Positions 48,806-58,300 of a stretch of DNA of 64,000 bases are shown here, one piece after another. Every line of letters starts with the position of its first letter. Position 1 is the first letter of the stretch. Made by a program: the position numbers and the translations under genes. The DNA lies in NCBI GenBank assembly GCA_020847545.1, contig JADLBV010000007.1, forward strand, positions 62,001 to 126,000, written 5' to 3'. This stretch comes from Phycisphaerales bacterium (GTDB taxonomy: Bacteria > Planctomycetota > Phycisphaerae > Tepidisphaerales > Tepidisphaeraceae). The notes beneath the pieces were generated by a model, which saw only the letters and a program-made list of their open reading frames with translations, was not told where the DNA came from and did not search any database.

Positions 48806-50737
48806 GTGTTGCAACAGGTGATCCAAGCGCTGGTGGTATCGCGCAACGAGGCGGCGGATGATGTGCTGCTGGAGGCGTTGCGGCTGGGCAACGCGGCCGA
48901 GAAGGCGGCGGTGCTGGATGCGTTGGTTGAGCGCAAATCCACACGGGGACTGGGCGGGGTGATCGGGGAGTTTGATTCCCTTTCAGAGTCGTTGAAACTG
49001 ACAATATTGGAGCGGATCAAGGCATTTTATGCCGCGTTGCGCGAATCGGGACGAAGCGATGACCTGAAGCGTCGATTATCGGCGTTGAAGCTGATCGCGC
49101 TGGGCCGGCAGGGGAAGCTGGCGTATGTCCTGAGCGAAAACATTCACGACAACGATCAGGCCGTCGCCAAGGCGGCGGCGGATGCGTTGGTGGGGTTGGC
49201 CCGGTGGGTTTCAACGGAAACACGGGCGCTGCAACGGGGAATGATGGTGAAGGATGATCCCGCGGCGGCGGAGCGAATCCATCATGAATTGATCGATAAC
49301 CGGGGTGAAATTGAACTGACGGTGGCGCGGGCGCTGGATGTGCATCGCGGGCGGTTTGGGCCGGAATTGTTGAGGGCGGCGTTGTTGTTGTGCGACTGGC
49401 CGGGGAGCAAAACGCTGGCAATTTTGCAGACGGCCAAGCATGGAGGCCAAAGCCCGATGGTTCGGCGATTGCAGCAACCGCCGGCCAGCGAGCATGTTGA
49501 GGCGTTTTTGCTGGGGGCGTCGCACGGGGGCCTGCGGTCGCATTTTGGGGTGGTGGTGTCGCACATCGACGAGGCGCCGGTGCTGGATGCGATGTTGCGC
49601 AAGACGCATTGGCTCAAGGACCACCAGTTGCAGCTTTGCATGCACCAGGTGACGCGCGGGGTGTGGTGGGATGAAACCGAATTGGCGCGGGACATCGAAC
49701 GGCGCCATCCAACCGATGCGGTGCAGATCGGCGCCTGGCTGGGGGCATCGGGAATGCACGATGTGGTGCAGGATGAGCGGCTGGAAAAGCTGCTGCTGCA
49801 CGGGGGGGATGATCCCTCGTGCCGGTTGTCGTTGTTGAGGGTGGCATTGGGACGGCCCAAAGGGGCGTCGCTGCGGTTTTGCAAGGCGATGTTGAACGAT
49901 CCGGATGAACGGCTGATGCGAATGGCGGCCAGGGAAATCGTCCGTCGTCGGCCGCCGGACATGGACAACATGCTGCTGCCATTGATGACCAACGCGCCCC
50001 AATCGGTGCGACAAGTGGTGAGCCGGGCGATCGGGCAGGCGGGATTTGAGCATTTCTGGCAGCGGTTTGACCGGCTGGACAAGGTCACCCGTCGCAGCGC
50101 CGGCAAGGCGATGATGAAAATTCTGCCGGATGCGGTGGTGCGACTGGGGCGGATGTTGTCATCCGGGCCGGCGCAGCATCGGTTGAAGGCGATGCAGATC
50201 GTTCATGAGTTGGATTTGGCCGAGGCATTGCGGCCGATGCTGGTGCAATTGTGCCGGGATGCCAATCCGAAGCTGCGGAGCAAGGCGATTCATGTGCTGG
50301 GTGAAGACCCGGCCGCGCCGGCCGAGGTGTTGCTGGATCGGCTGATCAACGACAGCGATGCGCGGGTGCGGGCCAACGCCATCGAGGTGTTGGAGAGCAA
50401 GCAAAAGGCCGAATATGTGCCGCTGTTGGCGCAAAAAGCACGGGCATCGAACAACCGCGAACGGGCCAACGCGATCAAGGCGCTGCACCGGATGAAGGTG
50501 GGGACGGCCTCATCGCAACTGCTGCTGATGTTGCAGGATGGTCGGCCGGAACACCGAATCTCCGGGTTGTGGGCATTGCGCAAAATCGGCTGGTGGAAGA
50601 TGCTCAACGAAGTCGGCCGGCTGGCCAAAGAGGATGACAATCTGCGCGTGCGGCGATACGCCCTGAGCGTGTTGCGCAGCGTGGCGGAGGTCTTCAACAA
50701 CGAGCGGGCGGCCAAGGAATCCGCACAGGCGGTTTGA
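48806..50737 (+). CDS. HEAT/armadillo-repeat protein, unknown function
   Basis: 643 residues of alpha-helical repeats with no signal peptide or membrane helix. The C-terminal 300 residues show regular HEAT repeats of about 31 residues: PKLRSKAIHVLGEDP, DARVRANAIEVLESK, RERANAIKALHRMK, EHRISGLWALRKIG, LRVRRYALSVLRS. HEAT solenoids are protein-binding scaffolds. The start is GTG with no ribosome site; the next gene begins four bases after the stop, so the two belong together. Function not recognised. Confidence 0.82.
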   Translation: MLQQVIQALVVSRNEAADDVLLEALRLGNAAEKAAVLDALVERKSTRGLGGVIGEFDSLSESLKLTILERIKAFYAALRESGRSDDLKRRLSALKLIALGRQGKLAYVLSENIHDNDQAVAKAAADALVGLARWVSTETRALQRGMMVKDDPAAAERIHHELIDNRGEIELTVARALDVHRGRFGPELLRAALLLCDWPGSKTLAILQTAKHGGQSPMVRRLQQPPASEHVEAFLLGASHGGLRSHFGVVVSHIDEAPVLDAMLRKTHWLKDHQLQLCMHQVTRGVWWDETELARDIERRHPTDAVQIGAWLGASGMHDVVQDERLEKLLLHGGDDPSCRLSLLRVALGRPKGASLRFCKAMLNDPDERLMRMAAREIVRRRPPDMDNMLLPLMTNAPQSVRQVVSRAIGQAGFEHFWQRFDRLDKVTRRSAGKAMMKILPDAVVRLGRMLSSGPAQHRLKAMQIVHELDLAEALRPMLVQLCRDANPKLRSKAIHVLGEDPAAPAEVLLDRLINDSDARVRANAIEVLESKQKAEYVPLLAQKARASNNRERANAIKALHRMKVGTASSQLLLMLQDGRPEHRISGLWALRKIGWWKMLNEVGRLAKEDDNLRVRRYALSVLRSVAEVFNNERAAKESAQAV

Positions 50738-50740
50738 ACC

Positions 50741-51166
50741 ATGACAAGAGGATTGAAATTCATACTTGCGGCGTGCCTTATCTGGTGTATCAACACTCAG
50801 ATGGCACTGGCGAAACCAACATCGGAGGAGGTGTTTCGCAGTTTCAAGGAGAACATGAGCAGCGACCCCTCAACGGGGAGCATGTTGCCGTTTCTGCTGG
50901 CCGGGGCGGCGCTGATCATATTGCTGGTGGTCATCGCCAGCAGGCAAAAGCACAGCGCCACGCCCAAGGCGGTCAATCATCCGGGAAAACTGCTGAAGGA
51001 AATCGCAAAGTCGGCCGGGATCAAACCATCGGAGATCAAGAAATTGAAAAACCTCGCCCAACAGGCGGGCGAACGCCAGGGGGCGGCATTGCAAAGCCCG
51101 TTGACATTGGTGCTGTGTCCATCGGTGCTGGCGGCGACAATGCGGCAGACCAAAGCGAAGCGCTAA
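50741..51166 (+). CDS. Membrane-anchored small protein coupled to the HEAT-repeat gene
   Basis: 141 residues. Signal-peptide-like N-terminus (to ALA, residue 24), one membrane helix (about 49-67, MLPFLLAGAALIILLVVIA) and a basic cytoplasmic domain with GKLLKEIAKSAGIKPSEIKKLKNLAQ and SPLTLVLCPSVL. The start lies four bases after the HEAT protein stop, so it may be its membrane partner. The stop overlaps the convergent phosphodiesterase gene by four bases. Family not recognised. Confidence 0.78.
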   Translation: MTRGLKFILAACLIWCINTQMALAKPTSEEVFRSFKENMSSDPSTGSMLPFLLAGAALIILLVVIASRQKHSATPKAVNHPGKLLKEIAKSAGIKPSEIKKLKNLAQQAGERQGAALQSPLTLVLCPSVLAATMRQTKAKR

Positions 51167-52527
51167 TCGCAGGATTCAATCATCCGTTCCAATATGGAGG
51201 CGACTTCGACGGCGTTCAGGGGTTGATCGACGCCGCCGCCGATGAAAATGGCGTTTGGCGCATCCGCCCGGCCGTGAGAGCCGCGAACGAGGGTGGGATT
51301 TTGCGATATTTTTCGGGTGGCCGGGTCGAAAAACAGCTCCAGCGCGTCGTAACCTGGCTTGCGGTGGATGTCGATTTCGCCGGCGAATGTGGGCGCATCG
51401 GCCGGGTTGGACCACCAGCGATAATCAAACCAACCATCCTGTGGAGCGATTAATACCAAATCGCCAGATCGGCGGTGATTGAGATTCTGGTCCTGCTGTT
51501 CGGATCGGCCGAAGATTTGAATATCCGGAATGGAAGCGAATATCTCGCGCACAGCCGAGATGGAGTGTGCATCACGCGCATAGACGTGGGCGATTTGATG
51601 ATCCACCATCGCAAGGGCGCGTGATTGGGCGAAATCAATCAGCGGGCCGGCATCGGTTGGGCGAGTTTGCAACAACCCGGCATCGGCCAGCATACGATTG
51701 GGCTGAAAGTAACGATTTACATCGTTCATCGCATATTCGCTGAATATCGCCAACTGTCCGCCGTCGGTCAGCACGGCCGACAACAGTGGATCGAGCGCTG
51801 CTGCCACATCCTCGACCGCCTTTTTTGCATGTGGCGAACTTGGGCCGAATCGTTGCAGGTCGTAATCCAGATGAGGGATATAGACCAGTTGGAGCGTGGG
51901 TTTTTGGTCGGACCAGATGCGAGTGGCGGCCTGTGCGATCCAGCGGCTGGAGTTGATGTTGGCCATCGGTCCCCAGTAATTCAACAATGGGAATGGACCA
52001 AGATCATGAAAGAGCCGAGGGATCAGATCGGGTGGGTTGGACCAGCAGAGCGATGTTAATTTTCCATCGGGGCCGTGGTCGGGCTTGGGGGTCAGCACGA
52101 TATCCGCGGCCGGTTGCGGCCGGCCGGCAAATCCGGGCATGGAATTTTGGAAAAAGAGCAACGCGGTTGGATATTTGCTCTGCCCGTCAGGCGTTTGCCA
52201 GAAACGAGGGGATTGAACGAGCTGGTTGGATTGTTCCCAAAACGAGATTTGTCGACGAAAGACGCCAAAACTGGAAACATCCACCAACGCGGCATCATCC
52301 GATGAGAGAAACGTGGGGAGTCCGTTGGCGATGATCCCGTGCCGCGAGGGTGGTGTGCCGGTGGTGATGGTGGCCTGAATGCCGCAGGTGAGGGCGGGCA
52401 GCGAGGGTTTGAGCGGACAAACCGCACGGCCGGTCAACCATTGGCCAAGCGCCGAATGAGGCGAGACAAAGGGCAACAACTCATTTGAGAGGCCGGGCAG
52501 ATCGATGACACACAGTCGATTGGGCAT
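51163..52527 (-). CDS. Alkaline phosphatase-superfamily phosphodiesterase/nucleotide pyrophosphatase
   Basis: 454 residues without signal peptide. Family features: N-terminal VIDLPGLSNELL (metal Asp), the nucleophile region LPALTCGIQATITTGTPPSRHGIIANG, LQLVYIPHLDYDLQRFG (second metal site), AIFSEYAMNDVNRYF and LVRGSHGRADAPN (third His). In many superfamily members a Thr before the A/T-x-x-G-x-x-P-x-x-H-G segment is the nucleophile. It would cleave phosphodiester or similar bonds; the substrate is unknown. The start lies four bases after the yebC stop, as the last gene of the nusA-yebC run. Confidence 0.85.
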   Translation of the reverse strand: MPNRLCVIDLPGLSNELLPFVSPHSALGQWLTGRAVCPLKPSLPALTCGIQATITTGTPPSRHGIIANGLPTFLSSDDAALVDVSSFGVFRRQISFWEQSNQLVQSPRFWQTPDGQSKYPTALLFFQNSMPGFAGRPQPAADIVLTPKPDHGPDGKLTSLCWSNPPDLIPRLFHDLGPFPLLNYWGPMANINSSRWIAQAATRIWSDQKPTLQLVYIPHLDYDLQRFGPSSPHAKKAVEDVAAALDPLLSAVLTDGGQLAIFSEYAMNDVNRYFQPNRMLADAGLLQTRPTDAGPLIDFAQSRALAMVDHQIAHVYARDAHSISAVREIFASIPDIQIFGRSEQQDQNLNHRRSGDLVLIAPQDGWFDYRWWSNPADAPTFAGEIDIHRKPGYDALELFFDPATRKISQNPTLVRGSHGRADAPNAIFIGGGVDQPLNAVEVASILERMIESCD

Positions 52528-52531
52528 GGAA

Positions 52532-53266
52532 TCAGACCGACACCGAATCGGGGATCTCGGCGTTGTGGGAGACGGTTTGGACGTCGTCGTTGTCATCCAG
52601 CGCATCGATCAGTTTTAAGATGCGCACGGCCAATTCACCATCCACCGCGATGGTGTTGGCGGGAAGGTTGGTGATTTCACCCGCTTCGATGGGGATGTCG
52701 GAGGCGGCGAGGGATTCCTTGACCTTGAGATAGCCGGCCGGCGAGGTGATGACCTCGAAAACCTCACCCTCGTTTTTGACATCCTCCGCGCCGGCCTCCA
52801 ATGCCAGTTCCAGCAGGCGGTCTTCGGCGACGACATCCGTCTTGATGGTGATGATCCCCTGCTTGTTGAACTGGAAGGCCACCGCGCCGCTGGTGGCGAG
52901 GTTGCCGCCGGCGACTTCAAAAATTTTGCGAAGTTCGGGGGCGGTGCGGGCGCGGTTGTTGGTCAGGGCATCGACCAGGATGGCGACGCCGCCGGGGCCG
53001 TATCCTTCGTAGGTGATGGATTCAAAATTTTCACTCCCCAGTTCGCCGGTTCCCTTTTTGATGGCTTTTTCGATGGTGTCCTTGGGCATGTTGACGGCCT
53101 TGGCTTCGTCGATGACGTAGCGAAGCGTCAGGTTGTCGCGTGGATCGCCGCCGGAGCGCGCGGCGATGATGATCTTGCGGGCGATCTTGCTCCAGACCTT
53201 GCCCCGCTTGGCGTCGTTGGCCCCCTTCGCACGTTTGATTTTCGACCAGTGGCTGTGTCCTGCCAT
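52532..53266 (-). CDS. yebC: YebC/PmpR-family translational/transcriptional regulator
   Basis: 244 residues, the family length, starting MAGHSHWSKIKRAKGAND. Other conserved parts: DPRDNLTLRYVIDEAKAVNMPKD, YEGYGPGGVAILVDALTNNR and the acidic C-terminal LDALDDNDDVQ. Members act as DNA-binding regulators and, as shown for YebC/YeeI relatives, help ribosomes through proline-rich stretches. TPR gene upstream, phosphodiesterase downstream, all in line. Confidence 0.95.
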   Translation of the reverse strand: MAGHSHWSKIKRAKGANDAKRGKVWSKIARKIIIAARSGGDPRDNLTLRYVIDEAKAVNMPKDTIEKAIKKGTGELGSENFESITYEGYGPGGVAILVDALTNNRARTAPELRKIFEVAGGNLATSGAVAFQFNKQGIITIKTDVVAEDRLLELALEAGAEDVKNEGEVFEVITSPAGYLKVKESLAASDIPIEAGEITNLPANTIAVDGELAVRILKLIDALDDNDDVQTVSHNAEIPDSVSV

Positions 53267-53291
53267 GTGTTGCTCCAAATATCCGAATGTC

Positions 53292-55967
53292 TCAACTGTT
53301 CGCCTGCGCCGAGTCCACGATCGGGGCGACATCCACCGGTTCGCCGCTGTCGGCCTGTTTGAGCTTTTGCTGCAATTTCAGGCGCAGGATTTTCAGTTCA
53401 TCGCGCTCGGGCGTATCGTTCAGGCGGTCCATCGACCGTTTCCACTGATTGATCGCATCGGGCTTCTTGTTGAGGCGATAGAGGGCGTCGCCCAGATGGT
53501 CCAGCACCACCGGATCGGGCCGGGCGGCCGCGCCGATGGCCTGTTCAAAATAACGACGGGCCTCATCAAATTGCCCCCGTTTGTACAACACCCAGCCGAG
53601 GCTGTCGAGGAAGGATTGATTGTCCGGCTCGGCCCGCACCGCCAGGCGGATCATCGCCTCGGCACGGGAGAGATTGCGCCCCTGATCGGTCCAGAAATAT
53701 CCCAGGTCGTTGTTGGCCGGCGCGTGGTTGGGATCGAGTTGCAACACCTGCTGGAGAATCTCCTCGGTGGTCTTTTGCCGGCCGATGCTGCTGTAGAGAT
53801 TGGCGACGTAATAAAGCAGGTCCGCATCATCGGCGACGGCCGACCGCGTCGCATCCAGCACGCGAATGGCATCGTTCATCCGCCCCTGCGAGGCGTAAAT
53901 GTCGACCAGTTGTTCAACCGCGTTGCGATTGTCGGGATGCTGTTCGCGTTCCTGCTCCAGCCGGTCGATGTATTGATCGAGCCGGCCATTCTGCGAATAA
54001 AGCTGATGCAACGCCATGAGCACTTCAGGGTCATCGGGATGTTCATCAAACAGACGGGTGAGAATGTTTTCCGCCTCATCGGGATGCTGGGTGCGGATCA
54101 GCAGCATCGCCTGAAACAGTTGCGCCTGCACGTTGGAAGGATCGGCCGAGCGCCAGCTTTGCAATACCTTGACCGCCTGTGCCGGCTTTTGTCGACGGAC
54201 GTAATAGCTGAATAGAAGACCATACGCCTCCTCGTGACGCGGATAGTCCAAAATCAGCTTCTTTAACAGTTGTTCGGCCCGTTCATCCTGATTTTGCAAC
54301 AGCAACACCTGGGCATAGGTCAGTTGCAATTCGATTGAAGGGGCGCCAAGCCGCATCGCCTGGTCGAGCATGGCCGCGGCCTGATCGGGTTTGTTCTGTC
54401 GAAGCAACGACAACGCCCGCACCTCGGCCGCCAGTTCGGGCGAACCGGCCTTGTCGGCATGGGAAGCCAGTTTTTCGCACGCATCGGCCTGTTGCGAATC
54501 ATCCCAGTCCGGACGGGTCCAGTATTGGCCGACAATGGCGCGATAGGCCGGGGCGAAGGGTGGGTCGATTTTGGTCGCCTCGTCCATGGCGCTGCGCGAC
54601 AGGGCGTCGCGGTTCCAGATGTCCGCCACGCGCGAAATCCAAAACAACTTGGCCGACCGGGCGGCGGGTGGCACATCAAGCCGCTGAAGATCGGACAATC
54701 GCAGCCGTCCTTTTCGCGATAGACGGGTCAGATCGAAGAACATCGTTCCCACATCGCGCAGATTGTCCGGTTGGTCTGCGACGGCAGACAAGAGCAACTT
54801 CGCGGCCGAAGTGACATCATTTCGCTGGCTGTAAAGGCGAAAGAGCCGATTGACCACTTCGAGATCACCCGGACGCTGGGCGGCCTGATCGAGCAGGATT
54901 TTTTCAGCTTCGGCCGGCCGGCCGCCGGAATTGAGAATGTCCGTCAGTGCAAAGAGGATCGCATGGTCTTTTGGATTTTGCCGATGAAGGCGATACAACT
55001 CATCGACCATCCCCGATTCGCCGCTGGTGTTGTGATAAATCTCGCGCAGCAGCGCCAATGAATCAGCATTGGCGCGAAATCGGACGACCAGATCGGCCGC
55101 GCGGGCGACGGCCTGACTGGTTTTGCCGGCGGCCGACAACGCCCGCACGATGCGGGCCTGTAGATCAAAATTCGACCCATCATCGTGCCGCAACGCCAAC
55201 TCATACGCCTGTGCGGCATGTTCGGCATCGCCCAGCTTGTCGTATAAAAGCCCCACCTGAAAATAGATCAAATCCGGCCGGACCAGCAGATAATTCAATT
55301 CGGGATTGGATCGGATGGCGCGGGTCTCCAACGCAAGACGGTCAATCACACGCGAATAGGCATCGATGGCGGCCTGACTGTAACCCTTTTCCTGCAACGC
55401 GCGGGCCAGAAACAGATCGACCAGCGCCGCCTGATCCTCCTGTTTGACATAGGCCGGGCAACTCATCGCCAGGCGAAGATGGAGCAGCGCCTTGTCGGAA
55501 TTTCCGGTCGCCAGATATTGGCGACCCAGTTGCAACTGCACGGGAAGATCATCAGGACGCAGCGCCGCCGCCTCCTCAAACGCGGCAATCGCGGCCTCTT
55601 TGCCGCCGTTGCCGGCCAGTTGCGCCCATCCCAAGGCCCAATACAGTTCAAAACTGTCGGGGTCGATGGTGATCGCTTTTTCGAGCAGGTTGATGGCCGA
55701 GAAGGGCTGATTGTCGAGCGTTGCCTCGCGGGCGCGGGCGTAGAGTTCCAACGCATTCAACGGCGGGCGATCCAGTTTGCCGCGCGGAGGCCGAGGCGCG
55801 GGCATCTGCGGGGCCGGGCCGATCTGATCGAGCGTAAGTTGCGCCTGCTTGGTGGGGGCGGTGGTTGGGGTGGACAATTGCCGGCCCGGTGTCGGCGGTT
55901 GTTGGGTGGCGCATCCGCCCGCCATGACGGCCGCGAGACACAATATATGCCATTTGCCCAGGTGCAT
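53292..55967 (-). CDS. TPR-repeat lipoprotein
   Basis: 891 residues: lipoprotein signal (LCLAAVMAGGCATQQ), Pro/Thr linker, then a solenoid of about 15-20 tetratricopeptide repeats (AINLLEKAITIDPDSFELYWALGWAQLAG, split here as AINLLEKAITIDPDS and LYWALGWAQLAG; EEILQQVLQLDPNHAPANND; SLGWVLYKRGQFDEA). Likely an envelope scaffold. GGAG precedes the ATG. It lies between hisG and yebC with short gaps of 38 and 25 bases. Confidence 0.9.
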   Translation of the reverse strand: MHLGKWHILCLAAVMAGGCATQQPPTPGRQLSTPTTAPTKQAQLTLDQIGPAPQMPAPRPPRGKLDRPPLNALELYARAREATLDNQPFSAINLLEKAITIDPDSFELYWALGWAQLAGNGGKEAAIAAFEEAAALRPDDLPVQLQLGRQYLATGNSDKALLHLRLAMSCPAYVKQEDQAALVDLFLARALQEKGYSQAAIDAYSRVIDRLALETRAIRSNPELNYLLVRPDLIYFQVGLLYDKLGDAEHAAQAYELALRHDDGSNFDLQARIVRALSAAGKTSQAVARAADLVVRFRANADSLALLREIYHNTSGESGMVDELYRLHRQNPKDHAILFALTDILNSGGRPAEAEKILLDQAAQRPGDLEVVNRLFRLYSQRNDVTSAAKLLLSAVADQPDNLRDVGTMFFDLTRLSRKGRLRLSDLQRLDVPPAARSAKLFWISRVADIWNRDALSRSAMDEATKIDPPFAPAYRAIVGQYWTRPDWDDSQQADACEKLASHADKAGSPELAAEVRALSLLRQNKPDQAAAMLDQAMRLGAPSIELQLTYAQVLLLQNQDERAEQLLKKLILDYPRHEEAYGLLFSYYVRRQKPAQAVKVLQSWRSADPSNVQAQLFQAMLLIRTQHPDEAENILTRLFDEHPDDPEVLMALHQLYSQNGRLDQYIDRLEQEREQHPDNRNAVEQLVDIYASQGRMNDAIRVLDATRSAVADDADLLYYVANLYSSIGRQKTTEEILQQVLQLDPNHAPANNDLGYFWTDQGRNLSRAEAMIRLAVRAEPDNQSFLDSLGWVLYKRGQFDEARRYFEQAIGAAARPDPVVLDHLGDALYRLNKKPDAINQWKRSMDRLNDTPERDELKILRLKLQQKLKQADSGEPVDVAPIVDSAQANS

Positions 55968-56005
55968 CAGACTCCAACATCCAACCGGGTGATTATAGGC
56001 AATGG

Positions 56006-56899
56006 TCAGGGGATGACCTTGTTGAGCGAATAGGTGAAGATGCCGCTGGCGCCGGCCCGTTTGAGGCGCGGGATCAGTTCGCGCTCCTGCTTTTCTTCGA
56101 GAATCACCTCGACCGCCACCCACGAGGAATCGGCCAGTCGGCTGATGGTGGGGCTTTTTTCGGCCGGCAAAAAGCCGACAACCTCGGCCAGTTTGTCCTC
56201 CGGCACGTTCATCTTCAACCCCACCTTGGCGCGGGCGTCAATGGCTCCCTTGAGCAACATCCCGATGTTTTCCATCTTTTCGCGCTTCCAGGGGGTGGCC
56301 CAGGCGGCCTTGTTGGCGACGAATCGAGTGGTGCTTTTGAGCAGCGTGTCAACGATCCGCAGATTGTTGGCCCGCAGGGACGATCCGGTCTCGGTGGCGT
56401 CCACGATCGCATCCAGCAGCCGAGCCTTGATCTCGGTGGTGCCCCATGAAAATTCCACGGTCACATCCACGTTGCGCGACTCGAAATATTTTCGCGTGGT
56501 GTTCACCAGTTCGGTGGCGATGACGCTGCCGCGCAGGTCTTCGGGCTTGCGGACCTTGCTCTCTTCGGGAACTGCCAGAACCCAGCGCACCGGGTTGACG
56601 CTGGCGCGCGAATATTCCAGCTCGCAGATTTCGACCACATCCAGCTCGTTGCCGTTTTCGACGATCCAGTCGTAGCCGGTCAGCCCGCAATCGACGATGC
56701 CATCCACGACATACCGGCTGATCTCCTGCGCCCGAAACAAAACCGCGGAGATTTTGTCATCATCAAAACGGGGAAAGACGCTGCGGTCGGGGATCGAAAT
56801 GCGATACCCCGCGCGGGCGAACAGGTCCACCGTGGCGGTTTGCAGGCTGCCGCTGGGCAGGCCGAATCTCACCGTGTTTTCAGGAAGTTTGTCGGTCAT
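56006..56899 (-). CDS. hisG: ATP phosphoribosyltransferase, long form
   Basis: First enzyme of histidine synthesis, joining ATP and PRPP. 297 residues: catalytic part with FGLPSGSLQTATVDLF, VDCGLTGYDWIVENG, the PRPP loop region VDATETGSSLRANNLRIVDTLL, and the C-terminal allosteric domain (KVGLKMNVPEDKLAEVVGFLPAEKSPTISRL in segments), which marks the long, histidine-regulated form. The ATG with GAGG nine bases upstream is preferred over one two codons earlier. No other his gene is near. Confidence 0.95.
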   Translation of the reverse strand: MTDKLPENTVRFGLPSGSLQTATVDLFARAGYRISIPDRSVFPRFDDDKISAVLFRAQEISRYVVDGIVDCGLTGYDWIVENGNELDVVEICELEYSRASVNPVRWVLAVPEESKVRKPEDLRGSVIATELVNTTRKYFESRNVDVTVEFSWGTTEIKARLLDAIVDATETGSSLRANNLRIVDTLLKSTTRFVANKAAWATPWKREKMENIGMLLKGAIDARAKVGLKMNVPEDKLAEVVGFLPAEKSPTISRLADSSWVAVEVILEEKQERELIPRLKRAGASGIFTYSLNKVIP

Positions 56900-56913
56900 C
56901 GCCATTCACCTCA

Positions 56914-57543
56914 TCACGCCTTCGACTTTTTCTTCGGCTTTGACTCCCCGCGCGAACTTCGCCGCGACAGGATGTGAAATTCGTAGCACTCTTTGTCCTT
57001 CAGATGATGCTCGACAAACCGCTGCGCCTCATCCAGCGTGATCTGCTCATCGACAATTTCATGTTCGCGCATAAATTCCAGCAATTCATCATCCATCGGG
57101 ATCGCCGGCGCATCAAATCCATAGAGCATAACATACCCCTCAACAAACGGATGAATGTCGGGCAGGCCCCGCAGAAACTGCCGGGCATCGCGCTTGCTGA
57201 CGTTTTTAAGCCGTTCAAGGCTCAACGTGTGCTCTTTTTCAAATATGTGATTGAGCGACAGCGTGATCATCGCCACCCGCCGTTCGATGGCCGGGTATTT
57301 CGTCCCCAGCAGTTCGGCGATCTCCAGGTCCGTCGCCACGCGCAGCTCATTAAGATCGACAAATTCACGGTCGATCAGCTTCATCGCCTCATCCGCCTTC
57401 GCATCGGAGACATCAAAGCTCATCGCCCCGCGTACCAGCGCCTTGAGTGGCTCCATCGCCTCCTTGGGCTGCGGCTTGTGCTCCTTGAGCATCTTTTTCA
57501 GCAGTGATTTCAATCCCTCGGCGTGTTTTGTGGCGTTTTTCAT
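56914..57543 (-). CDS. Divergent HhH/endonuclease III-like protein
   Basis: 209 residues, basic tail (SKPKKKSKA), no signal peptide. The central part follows the EndoIII HhH-GPD layout: DLEIAELLGTKYPAIERRVAMITLSLNHIF, then LRGLPDIHPFVEGYVMLYGFDAPAIPMDDELLEFM, which aligns with the hairpin LPGVGPKTA..VLLFGF..PAFPVDTHV. The hairpin Lys is missing (DIHPFVEG), and no C-terminal iron-sulfur Cys set exists, but the Asp of PMDDEL is kept. It may bind DNA or RNA without glycosylase activity. It lies between rbfA and hisG with gaps of 29 and 14 bases. Confidence 0.6.
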   Translation of the reverse strand: MKNATKHAEGLKSLLKKMLKEHKPQPKEAMEPLKALVRGAMSFDVSDAKADEAMKLIDREFVDLNELRVATDLEIAELLGTKYPAIERRVAMITLSLNHIFEKEHTLSLERLKNVSKRDARQFLRGLPDIHPFVEGYVMLYGFDAPAIPMDDELLEFMREHEIVDEQITLDEAQRFVEHHLKDKECYEFHILSRRSSRGESKPKKKSKA

Positions 57544-57572
57544 GTTCGTGATTTTTAGAATTTATATCGTTG

Positions 57573-57989
57573 TTATTCCGGCTGAAGATCGCTTTCCTGC
57601 TGGACCTCGTTTTGGGCCTCATTGCGTTCGCGGTCACGCTGGGCGTTTTCCTCCGACACCTTGCGCAACAGATCCAGCACGGCCATTTCCTTTTTCAGGT
57701 TCTCATCCAGATGAAATTTAAGATACGGAATCGTCCGCATCGACATTGCCTTGGTCAGTTTGCTCCGCATCATCCCGGCTGAATGCCGCAGCGCCGCCAG
57801 CACCGTTTGCTGCTGGCTCTCCGTGCCCATCACCGTGATGTACACATCCGCATTCGACAAATCCTCGCTCACCTTCACCCGCGTGATGCTCGGCATCCCC
57901 TTCAACCGGGGGTCGTTCAATTCGTGCAGCATCATCATCGCCAGCTCCTGGCGGATCGTGCTGCCCACTCGTTCGGTCCGTCGCGACAT
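57573..57989 (-). CDS. rbfA: Ribosome-binding factor A
   Basis: 138 residues. Small-subunit maturation factor with a KH-type fold: RVGSTIRQELAMMMLHEL, NDPRLKGMPSITRVKVSEDLSNADVYITVMG, LRHSAGMMRSKLTKAMSMRTIPYLKFHLD. Charged C-terminal tail. It follows ylxP after 21 bases, in the usual nusA-infB-ylxP-rbfA order. Confidence 0.95.
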   Translation of the reverse strand: MSRRTERVGSTIRQELAMMMLHELNDPRLKGMPSITRVKVSEDLSNADVYITVMGTESQQQTVLAALRHSAGMMRSKLTKAMSMRTIPYLKFHLDENLKKEMAVLDLLRKVSEENAQRDRERNEAQNEVQQESDLQPE

Positions 57990-58010
57990 CTCTTTTGGCC
58001 TTCTTCGCCC

Positions 58011-58292
58011 CTACAACAGATCGATCTGAAAATCGACCAAATCCACCTGCGGCACCGACCGCACAAAATCCACCAGCTTGCCCAGCGCCCCCTGCACATA
58101 CCGGCTGTCGTTGCTCACCATCGACACGCCCAGAATCGACCGCCGATGCTCATCGAGCGCCCCCACCTCTGCGATCGACACATTTCGCCCGTGTGCGATC
58201 CGGTCCTTGATGCTCCTGATCACCCGCCGCTTGTCCTTCAGCGACATCGCATCATGAATCGCCAGCTCAATCTGCAAAACCCCGATAATCAT
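58011..58292 (-). CDS. ylxP: YlxP/DUF503 family protein
   Basis: 93 residues: MIIGVLQIELAIHDAMSLKDKRRVIRSIKDRI and SVSIAE-type strand (NVSIAEVGALDEHRRSILGVSMVSND), given here as the start LQIELAIHDAMSLKDK and the middle HRRSILGVSMVSND. DUF503 proteins stand between infB and rbfA in many bacteria and are linked to ribosome biogenesis by context. A large palindrome lies just upstream. Confidence 0.9.
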   Translation of the reverse strand: MIIGVLQIELAIHDAMSLKDKRRVIRSIKDRIAHGRNVSIAEVGALDEHRRSILGVSMVSNDSRYVQGALGKLVDFVRSVPQVDLVDFQIDLL

Positions 58293-58300
58293 GACTTCAA

